A stretch of 6,045 nt of DNA from Oscillospiraceae bacterium (GTDB lineage: Bacteria; Bacillota; Clostridia; Oscillospirales; Ruminococcaceae): assembly GCA_017848075.1 (NCBI GenBank), contig JAGALG010000032.1:1-6045 (forward strand), given 5' to 3'. Under the pieces are notes generated by a model. That model did not search any database. It was not told the DNA's origin and was given only the letters and a program-made list of their open reading frames with translations. The position numbers were made by a program, and so were the translations under genes. Positions 1-5,417 of the stretch are shown here, one piece after another. The stretch's first letter is position 1; every line of letters begins with the position of its first letter.

Positions 1-1398
1 TCCATGACCCCAATCACTGGTGACTGGGACAACGCTCGCTACTGCTCTCATAAAGATGGCAAGGTTCTCTTCCTGAGCCATCCATTCATCGGCAAACAGC
101 TGAAAACCGATGGCCTGTACGAATATGATCTGGCTAGCGGCGAAATCAACACTCTGGTTGCTGACGGTTCTTACAGCTTCGGCATGGCAGAATATATGGA
201 CGATCAGGTGATCTGCACCGCTTCTGACATGAAACGCTACGGCAGCAATGAAAATAAAAACTTCTACACTGTAGAAAATGGCGATATCAAACTGCTGGCT
301 GTACATGACCTCGGCTTTGGTTCCAGTGTTGGCTCCGACTGCCGTCTGGGCGGCGGTCATGGCTACCAGATCCATGATTCCGCTCTGTACTTCCTGTCCA
401 CTGAAGGCAGCAATTCCTACCTGAAGAAACTGTCTGCAGATGGCAATATTGAAACCCTGACCGCAGCAAACGGCTCCGTTGACTGCATCGCTGTATCTGA
501 CAAAGAGATCCTCTTCGTTGGTATGCGCGGAGTGAAACTGCAGGAACTGTACCGTCTGGAAGGCGAAAATGAAGTACAGCTGACCAGCTTCAACGAAAAT
601 GCTCATAACGATAAATATGTTGGTGTTCCGGAATACCTGCCATTTGAAAATGATGGTCTGTCTCTGGAAGGTTGGGTTATCAAGCCAAAAGACTTCGACC
701 CAGAGAAAAAATATCCTGCAATTCTGGATATCCACGGCGGTCCAAAAACTGTTTACGGCGCTGTTTACTACCATGAAATGCAGCTGTGGGCAAATATGGG
801 CTACTTCGTATTCTTCTGCAACCCACGCGGCGGCGACGGCAGAGGCTGCGAATTTGCTGATATCCGCGGCAAATACGGTACCATCGATTACGACGATCTG
901 ATGAAATTCACCGATGTGGTTCTGGAACAGTACCCACAGATCGACGCAGCTCGTCTGGGCGTTACCGGCGGCAGCTACGGCGGCTTCATGACCAACTGGA
1001 TCATCGGTCACACGGATCGCTTCGCTGCAGCAGCTTCCCAGCGCTCCATCTCCAACTGGATCTCCATGGCTTGCACCACCGATATCGGCTACCACTTTGC
1101 AGCTGACCAGTGTGCTTCCACTCCATGGGAAGAACATGACAAACTGTGGGAACAGTCTCCTCTGAAATACGCTGATAAAGCAGTAACCCCAACCCTGTTC
1201 ATCCATTCTGAGCAGGACTACCGCTGCTGGCTGACCGAAGGTCTCCAGATGTTCACCGCTCTGAAATATCATGGCGTTGAAGCAAGACTGTGCATGTTCC
1301 GCGGCGAAAACCACGAACTGTCCCGTGGCGGCAAACCTCGTCACCGCATCAGAAGATTGGAAGAGATCACCAACTGGTTTGAATCTCATCTGAAATAA
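1..1398 (+). CDS. S9-family prolyl oligopeptidase-like serine peptidase, C-terminal part (5' end outside window)
   Basis: Probable dipeptidyl/acylaminoacyl-type peptidase that cleaves short peptides, likely in the cytoplasm, although the N-terminus is not visible. Numbering from the ATG at position 4, residues 1 to about 200 look like the end of a beta-propeller, and about 205-464 form an alpha/beta-hydrolase domain. Visible motifs are HGGP at 244-247 (oxyanion region), nucleophile Ser324 in GGSYGG, Asp405 in HSEQDYR, and His437 in GENHE, so the catalytic triad is complete. The family usually has about 600-700 residues, so roughly a third is missing to the left. The frame is open to base 1 and no ribosome binding site precedes the ATG at 4, so that ATG is taken as internal. 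Leucine is almost always CTG and codon use is strongly biased, suggesting high expression. The exact subfamily and substrate cannot be fixed. Confidence 0.93.
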   Translation, partial: SMTPITGDWDNARYCSHKDGKVLFLSHPFIGKQLKTDGLYEYDLASGEINTLVADGSYSFGMAEYMDDQVICTASDMKRYGSNENKNFYTVENGDIKLLAVHDLGFGSSVGSDCRLGGGHGYQIHDSALYFLSTEGSNSYLKKLSADGNIETLTAANGSVDCIAVSDKEILFVGMRGVKLQELYRLEGENEVQLTSFNENAHNDKYVGVPEYLPFENDGLSLEGWVIKPKDFDPEKKYPAILDIHGGPKTVYGAVYYHEMQLWANMGYFVFFCNPRGGDGRGCEFADIRGKYGTIDYDDLMKFTDVVLEQYPQIDAARLGVTGGSYGGFMTNWIIGHTDRFAAAASQRSISNWISMACTTDIGYHFAADQCASTPWEEHDKLWEQSPLKYADKAVTPTLFIHSEQDYRCWLTEGLQMFTALKYHGVEARLCMFRGENHELSRGGKPRHRIRRLEEITNWFESHLK

Positions 1399-1409
1399 AC
1401 AGATACATA

Positions 1410-1437
1410 AAAAGGCCACCCGATCGGGTGGCCTTTT
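1410..1437. terminator. Bidirectional intrinsic terminator between the S9 peptidase gene and pyrB
   Basis: A perfect palindrome with 12-bp arms (AAAAGGCCACCC and its complement) around a GATC loop begins 12 bases after the peptidase stop codon. A T-rich tract follows on the + strand, and five T follow on the - strand. It lies between two convergent genes, 8 bases from the pyrB stop codon, so it probably ends both transcripts. Confidence 0.9.
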
Positions 1438-1444
1438 CTTTGCT

Positions 1445-2539
1445 TTATTTTTCAGCTGCGGCTTCGCAGTATTCACAACGATGTTTGCCGGTTTCTTCAT
1501 CCAGATGGAAGATCTGAGGCAGTTCCTGCTCAATGGTGGTAATGCAATGTGGATTCTGGCAGCACATTTCACCAACAATAGCTGGTCCCAGATTCTTTTT
1601 CTCCGGAACCTTATTCAAATCCAGCTTGTCCATACCCAGCAGGTTCAGGATCAAGCTCATGCGGATCACACGACCAAAGTAAACCTGATCGAAGTAACGG
1701 GCTCTTGGGTCGCTGTCTACTTCAACAGCAATCTCATTTACTCGTGGCAGTGGATGCAGGATGCAAAGATCCTCTTTTGCAGGAACCAGCTTGGCAGCAT
1801 CCAGAATGTAGCAGCCTTTCAAGCACTCGTACTCTTCCTGGCTGGAGAAGCGCTCTCTCTGAATACGAGTCATGTACAGGATATCCAGCTCTGGCATTGC
1901 TTCATCCAGGCTCTCTACTTCTACATAAGGAATATTGTTTTTATCCAGGAACTCCTCTTTCACATAGGCAGGAGTCCGCAGCTCCGGTGGAGCGATGAGT
2001 ACATATTTGATACCCTCGTAGCGGCTCATAGCTGCAATCAGAGAGTGAACAGTGCGGCCAAACTTCAGGTCGCCACAGAGGCCAATGGTCAGATTGTCCA
2101 GATGGCCTTTGATGCGATGAATACTCATCAAGTCGGTCAAGGTCTGGGTTGGATGCTGATGGCCGCCGTCACCGGCATTGATAATTGGAATTGGGGAATA
2201 TTTTGCTGCAACGCCTGGAGCGCCTTCCTTTGGATGGCGCATAGCGATAATATCTGCATAGCAGCCTACGGTGCGGGCGGTATCTGCCACACTCTCACCT
2301 TTTGCCGCAGAGCTGGAGCTTGCGGAGGAGAAGCCCAGAACACTGCCGCCCAAGCTCAACATAGCAGATTCAAAGCTGAGGCGTGTACGAGTGCTTGGCT
2401 CGTAGAACAGAGTGGCCAAGATTTTGCCCTCGCATTTGTGGGCATATTTCTCCGGATGATCGATAATATCATCACCGGTTTTCAGCAGTTCGTCGATTTC
2501 CTCGATGGTCAGGTCCATTGGTTCGATCAAATGTCTCAT
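1445..2539 (-). CDS. pyrB: Aspartate carbamoyltransferase catalytic chain with a C-terminal PyrI-like zinc module
   Basis: Condenses carbamoyl phosphate and L-aspartate to N-carbamoyl-L-aspartate, the committed step of pyrimidine synthesis, in the cytoplasm. Catalytic motifs are intact: STRTR at 49-53 (carbamoyl-phosphate binding), the mobile-loop Lys80 in SSSAAKGES, AGDGGHQHPTQTL at 122-134, MTRIQRER at 223-230 (aspartate side), and HPLPR at 262-266. The carbamoyl-phosphate domain comes first and the aspartate domain second, ending near residue 301. The protein has 364 residues against about 305-315 in typical PyrB. The extra tail (about 310-364) holds Cys327-x4-Cys332-x22-Cys355-x2-Cys358, with CQNPHC and CEYC segments resembling the zinc domain of the regulatory chain PyrI. 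The allosteric nucleotide-binding domain is absent and no pyrI lies beside the gene. The start is supported by GGAGGT 7 bases upstream. The function is secure; the role of the tail is inferred. Confidence 0.97.
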   Translation of the reverse strand: MRHLIEPMDLTIEEIDELLKTGDDIIDHPEKYAHKCEGKILATLFYEPSTRTRLSFESAMLSLGGSVLGFSSASSSSAAKGESVADTARTVGCYADIIAMRHPKEGAPGVAAKYSPIPIINAGDGGHQHPTQTLTDLMSIHRIKGHLDNLTIGLCGDLKFGRTVHSLIAAMSRYEGIKYVLIAPPELRTPAYVKEEFLDKNNIPYVEVESLDEAMPELDILYMTRIQRERFSSQEEYECLKGCYILDAAKLVPAKEDLCILHPLPRVNEIAVEVDSDPRARYFDQVYFGRVIRMSLILNLLGMDKLDLNKVPEKKNLGPAIVGEMCCQNPHCITTIEQELPQIFHLDEETGKHRCEYCEAAAEK

Positions 2540-2546
2540 GGTAGCA

Positions 2547-2552
2547 ACCTCC
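2547..2552 (-). promoter_or_regulatory. Ribosome binding site of pyrB
   Basis: GGAGGT on the - strand lies 7 bases before the pyrB ATG. It is just downstream of the U-tract of the leader terminator, so it is transcribed only when that terminator is read through. It supports the chosen start. Confidence 0.85.
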
Positions 2553-2556
2553 AGTC

Positions 2557-2593
2557 AAAAATAAAAAGGCCTTTCTGCACGCAGAAAAGCCTT
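2557..2593 (-). terminator. Intrinsic terminator in the pyrB leader (probable attenuator)
   Basis: In the pyrB-sense RNA, AAGGCUUUUCUG pairs with CAGAAAGGCCUU around a CGUG loop, giving 12 bp with one internal U-G wobble. UUUUUAUUUUU follows, overlapping the base of the stem. The wobble pair becomes a C-A mismatch on the other strand, so the hairpin is better formed in the pyrB direction. It sits between the predicted promoter and the pyrB ribosome binding site, where a terminator would block the gene unless bypassed. This is the expected layout of an attenuator; control by attenuation is inferred. Confidence 0.8.
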
Positions 2594-2639
2594 ACAAAAT
2601 CCTATCCTTGCGTTTGCTTTCCTGTGTCACAGCACATGG
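2582..2639 (-). promoter_or_regulatory. Putative antiterminator and anti-antiterminator structures in the pyrB leader
   Basis: CAGGAAAGC (bases 2616-2624, - strand) can pair with GCUUUUCUG (2582-2590), giving 9 bp with one G-U wobble. The second segment is the 5' arm of the leader terminator, so the two structures exclude each other. An upstream hairpin (2621-2639), CC-UGUG with CACA-GG plus a bulged A, would in turn occupy the CAGG of the antiterminator. These three competing structures follow the logic of PyrR-type attenuators, but I do not find the conserved PyrR-binding sequence. The pairings were found by eye and their energies are not calculated. Confidence 0.45.
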
Positions 2640-2663
2640 TTAAAAGTAAACTTCTTGTTTATA

Positions 2664-2692
2664 AGAATAAACCATCTGACGGGGAATGTCAA
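2664..2692 (-). promoter_or_regulatory. Predicted sigma-A-type promoter of pyrB
   Basis: On the - strand, TTGACA (2687-2692) is a consensus -35 box and TATTCT (2664-2669) a fair -10 box, separated by exactly 17 bases. Transcription would begin near 2657, giving a leader of about 118 bases before pyrB that includes the attenuator. The -35 box lies within one arm of the inverted repeat at 2683-2709. Confidence 0.7.
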
Positions 2693-2709
2693 TGAAAATT
2701 TGACATTCC
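2683..2709. repeat. Perfect inverted repeat spanning both divergent -35 boxes (candidate operator)
   Basis: GGAATGTCAA (2683-2692) and TTGACATTCC (2700-2709) are exact reverse complements separated by the 7-base spacer TGAAAAT. Each arm contains one -35 hexamer and extends four further matching bases beyond it (GGAA/TTCC), so the symmetry exceeds what two consensus -35 boxes would give. A dimeric repressor or activator here could control both genes; no regulator is identified in the window. Confidence 0.6.
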
Positions 2710-2728
2710 TCGCCGCTTCTTTTATACT
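2700..2728 (+). promoter_or_regulatory. Predicted sigma-A-type promoter of the HAD phosphatase gene
   Basis: TTGACA (2700-2705) and TATACT (2723-2728) with a 17-base spacer form a near-consensus promoter. Transcription would begin near 2735, about 24 bases before the start codon. Only 7 bases separate this -35 box from the divergent pyrB -35 box, so two RNA polymerases are unlikely to bind both promoters freely at once. Confidence 0.78.
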
Positions 2729-2758
2729 GATGGCAGAACAACAAAAGGAGCGATCCCT

Positions 2759-3400
2759 ATGATCAAACGCATCGTTTTTGATTTTGACGGTACCCTTGCC
2801 AATACGGTACCCATTTGCATGAAATGTTTTCATGACGCTTGGGAACCTCATGTTGGTCACACGATGACAGATGAAGAAATTTTTGCAACCTTTGGCTTTT
2901 CCGAGGAGGGCATGATTCGTCAGCTGATGCCGCCTCCATGGGATGCCGCTTTGGAGGATCTCTATCAAATGTACGAAGATCTGCACCCCAGCCTTTGTTC
3001 CACTCTCTTTGATGGTATTCCGGAGCTCTTGCATGAGTGGAAAGGCCAAATTCCACTGGATCTGCTGACCGGCAAAGGAGCCCGCTGCTGCGAGATCTCT
3101 CTTCGCTATTTTGGATTGGAAAACACATTCGATATCCTCATTCCCGGCGATCCGGAAAAACGCCACAAGGTAGAAGGATTGCGTGCCATTATGGCACAAA
3201 GTGGCTGTCAGCCGGAGGAACTGGTGTATATCGGCGATGCTCCATCGGATGTTACCGCCTGCCAAACAGCCGGTGTACGCTGTCTCAGTGCCGCATGGAC
3301 ACCGGATGCGAAAATTCACTTACTGGAACAGTTGAATCCTGGTCTTGTTTTCCTAACGGTGGATAGTCTGCGAAACTGGCTGAAAGAAAACTGCAAATAG
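2759..3400 (+). CDS. HAD-superfamily hydrolase, phosphoglycolate phosphatase/PpaX-like
   Basis: Predicted cytoplasmic phosphatase of small phosphorylated metabolites, 213 residues, a normal length for HAD subfamily IA. Motif I is DFDGT with nucleophile Asp8 and acid/base Asp10. Residues about 15-90 form the helical cap. Motif II is Thr104 in LLTGK, the motif III lysine is probably Lys137 (in the segment PEKRHKVEG), and motif IV is GDAPSD with Asp160 and Asp164 for magnesium. The common KPxP form around the motif III lysine is not present. The start is supported by AAGGAG 8 bases upstream and a promoter just before it. It is transcribed alone, divergently from pyrB, and followed by a terminator. 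Codon use is more mixed than in the peptidase gene (TTG, CTT and CTC leucines are common), suggesting lower expression. The substrate cannot be deduced; phosphoglycolate, pyrophosphate or a nucleotide are all possible. Confidence 0.9.
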   Translation: MIKRIVFDFDGTLANTVPICMKCFHDAWEPHVGHTMTDEEIFATFGFSEEGMIRQLMPPPWDAALEDLYQMYEDLHPSLCSTLFDGIPELLHEWKGQIPLDLLTGKGARCCEISLRYFGLENTFDILIPGDPEKRHKVEGLRAIMAQSGCQPEELVYIGDAPSDVTACQTAGVRCLSAAWTPDAKIHLLEQLNPGLVFLTVDSLRNWLKENCK

Positions 3401-3403
3401 ACA

Positions 3404-3434
3404 GAAAAGCGCTGCCGAATCGGCAGCGCTTTTT
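3404..3434. terminator. Bidirectional intrinsic terminator between the HAD gene and the peptide transporter operon
   Basis: AAAAGCGCTGCCG (3405-3417) and its exact complement (3421-3433) surround an AAT loop, giving a 13-bp GC-rich stem. Five T follow on the + strand, and A-rich sequence on the other side gives a T-tract for the opposite strand. It lies 4 bases after the HAD stop codon and 8 bases from the end of the convergent ATPase gene, so it probably ends both transcripts. Confidence 0.9.
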
Positions 3435-3442
3435 CTATGCTC

Positions 3443-4414
3443 TTATTTTTTTACCATGTGGCAGGCAACCTTGTGACCAGGAGCCACCTCCACCAGTTCC
3501 GGAGCACACTCGCGGCACTTGTCGCAAGCATGAGGGCAGCGGGTATGGAAAACACAGCCTTTGAATTCATCGGTAAACTGTGGCAGCTCGCCGTTAAGGG
3601 ATACTTTGCGTTCCTTCTTTTTAAAGTCCGGAATCGATGCAAACAGCGCCTGCGTATAAGGATGAAGTGTGTGCTCAAAGAGCTCATCGGTCTCTGCTTC
3701 TTCCACCAGCGTACCCAGGTACATAACACCGATACGGTTGGAGATATAGCGCACAACGCCAATATCATGGGAAATAAACAGCAGACTCAGGTTCATATCC
3801 TTCTGCAAGGAAGTCAGCATATTCAGGATCTGAGACTGGATGGATACATCCAGCGCAGAAACCGGCTCATCGCAGACGATCAGCTTCGGATCAATAATCA
3901 GCGCCCTGGCAATGCCCAAACGCTGAACCTGACCACCGGACAACTCGTGTGGATACCGGAAGTAGTGATCTTCTGCAAGACCAACCATTTTCAGGATCTC
4001 CAGCACTTTTTTGCGGCGTTCATCTGCATCACCAATACCCTGTACAATCATGGGTTCTTCCAACAGCTGACCAATTCGGGAGCGTGGATTCAAAGAGGAC
4101 AGGGTATCCTGGAACACCATCTGAATATCCCGGCGCAGAGGACGGAACTCGCTGTCGTTCAGTTTGGTCAGGTCTTTTCCCTGGTACAGGATCTCACCGG
4201 AATCCGGTTTCACCAAACCGACAATAGAGCGGCCTGTGGTAGATTTACCGCAGCCGGATTCACCTACCAGACCGTAAGTTTCTCCTTCATAGAGCTGCAA
4301 ATTCATATCTGCAACCGCTCTCATATGAGTCTTTGGTGGGAACATTTTACCCAATGGACCATAAATCGGGTATTTTTTCTGGAGGTGTTTGATCTCTAAA
4401 AGAGGTTCTCTCAT
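3443..4414 (-). CDS. Peptide ABC transporter ATP-binding protein, OppF/DppF type
   Basis: One of two ATPases that power import of di- or oligopeptides (or a related substrate such as nickel) at the inner face of the membrane, 323 residues. Visible motifs are Walker A GESGCGKS at 51-58, Q-loop Gln102, signature LSGGQ at 158-162, Walker B ending CDE at 181-183, and switch His216. The C-terminal oligopeptide-transporter extension follows, with HPYTQAL at 251-257. It contains Cys287-x5-Cys293-P-x-A-x3-Cys300 and Cys318, the pattern that binds a [4Fe-4S] cluster in related OppD/DppD proteins; cluster binding here is inferred. The signature reads LSGGQVQR and an NPR follows the Q-loop, typical of the F partner. 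It starts 1 base after the upstream ATPase stop, with AGGAGGT 8 bases before the ATG inside the end of that gene. It is the last gene of the operon. The substrate cannot be assigned. Confidence 0.93.
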   Translation of the reverse strand: MREPLLEIKHLQKKYPIYGPLGKMFPPKTHMRAVADMNLQLYEGETYGLVGESGCGKSTTGRSIVGLVKPDSGEILYQGKDLTKLNDSEFRPLRRDIQMVFQDTLSSLNPRSRIGQLLEEPMIVQGIGDADERRKKVLEILKMVGLAEDHYFRYPHELSGGQVQRLGIARALIIDPKLIVCDEPVSALDVSIQSQILNMLTSLQKDMNLSLLFISHDIGVVRYISNRIGVMYLGTLVEEAETDELFEHTLHPYTQALFASIPDFKKKERKVSLNGELPQFTDEFKGCVFHTRCPHACDKCRECAPELVEVAPGHKVACHMVKK

Positions 4415-4415
4415 T

Positions 4416-5417
4416 CTATTCTACCTCCTGTACATATTTCCAGCATTTCACCTTGTGGTTTGGGCGTGCCTCAACAGAAGGTGGATTCTGTGTTTTGCAG
4501 CGTTCATCTGCATATGGACAACGGGTGCAGAAGTGACAGCCCTCCGGCACATTGGTCAGAGGAGGCACAACACCCTCAATGGTGTTCAGAGGTTTACCAC
4601 GGACAGAGTCCAGTCTTGGAATACAATCCAACAGACCTTTGGTATATGGATGCAGTGGATTGTCAAAGAGTTCATTGGTTTCAGCTTCTTCCACCAGATT
4701 GCCCAGATACATAACCCGAACACTGTGACAAAGCTGAGCCATGGCACCCAGGTCATGGGTAATAAACAGAACAGACATGCCCAGTTTTTCATTCAGTTCA
4801 GCAATCAGATCCAGGATCTGTTCCTGAATGGTTACATCCAGTGCTGTGGTCGGCTCATCAGCGATCAACAGAGCCGGTTCACAGGATAGAGCCATAGCGA
4901 TCATAACACGCTGCTGCATACCGCCGGACAGTTCAAAGGGGTATTTTTTATAGCAGTTTTCCGGATTGGCAATACCAACCAGCTTCAGCATCTCAATGCA
5001 GCGTTCTTTTGCCTGTTCTTTTGTCATCTCTTTATGGAGCAGAAGAACTTCGGTCAGCTGTTTACCAACGGTATGGACTGGGCTGAGGGAAGTCATTGGG
5101 TCCTGGAAAATAACAGCGATACGGTTACCGCGAAGCTGACGCATTTCTGCCTGATTCAGCTTCAGGATATCCTTGCCCTCAAAGAGAATCTCACCCTCAT
5201 AGCGAACAGCAGAATCATATTCTCTCAAACGAAGAATAGACTGAGACATTACGCTTTTACCGGAACCGGATTCGCCAACAACACCAACGATCTCACCGGG
5301 ACGGATAGACAGATTCACACCGTCAACAGCTGTCAGAATCTTTTTACGGCCCGGGAATTTTACTTTCAGATCCTTGATTTCCAGAAGAGGTTCTTTTTCA
5401 TTCCAGTTGATGCTCAT
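4416..5417 (-). CDS. Peptide ABC transporter ATP-binding protein, OppD/DppD type
   Basis: Partner ATPase of the same importer, 333 residues, expected to pair with the F-type subunit and dock on the permease. Visible motifs are Walker A GESGSGKS at 48-55, Q-loop Gln105, signature LSGGMQQ at 163-169, Walker B LLIADE at 183-188 with catalytic Glu188, and switch His221. The C-terminal extension has HPYTKGL at 256-262 and Cys294-x5-Cys300-P-x-A-x3-Cys307 plus Cys325, matching the known [4Fe-4S] site of this family. An extra Cys297 lies within it. LSGGMQQRVMIA and the TSLSP after the Q-loop are typical of the D partner. The start is supported by AGGAGG 8 bases upstream. Its ATG overlaps the permease stop by one base (TAATG), which favours translational coupling. 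Opp and Dpp cannot be distinguished here. Confidence 0.93.
   Translation of the reverse strand: MSINWNEKEPLLEIKDLKVKFPGRKKILTAVDGVNLSIRPGEIVGVVGESGSGKSVMSQSILRLREYDSAVRYEGEILFEGKDILKLNQAEMRQLRGNRIAVIFQDPMTSLSPVHTVGKQLTEVLLLHKEMTKEQAKERCIEMLKLVGIANPENCYKKYPFELSGGMQQRVMIAMALSCEPALLIADEPTTALDVTIQEQILDLIAELNEKLGMSVLFITHDLGAMAQLCHSVRVMYLGNLVEEAETNELFDNPLHPYTKGLLDCIPRLDSVRGKPLNTIEGVVPPLTNVPEGCHFCTRCPYADERCKTQNPPSVEARPNHKVKCWKYVQEVE

Noticed and set aside
4..6. ATG as the start of the S9 peptidase
   Set aside because: The frame is open to base 1, no ribosome binding site is visible, and the family needs about 150-200 more N-terminal residues.
2601..2660. A canonical PyrR-binding RNA element in the pyrB leader
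   Set aside because: I looked for the conserved ARUCCNGNGAGGYU-type sequence and found only a short GCAAGGA resemblance, not enough to call it.
1481..2695. A 404-codon open frame on the + strand opposite pyrB and its leader
   Set aside because: It runs antisense to an enzyme with all catalytic motifs, shows no recognisable domain, and is explained by the codon bias of pyrB leaving few stops on the other strand.
2627..3319. A 230-codon frame on the - strand opposite the HAD gene
   Set aside because: It overlaps the HAD gene with its complete motif set and runs into the pyrB promoter region; no recognisable protein features.
3437..4399. A 320-codon open frame on the + strand opposite the F-type ATPase gene, and a similar 166-codon frame at 4389-4889
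   Set aside because: They are antisense to clear ABC ATPase genes, with no domain signal and no convincing ribosome binding site; shadow frames.
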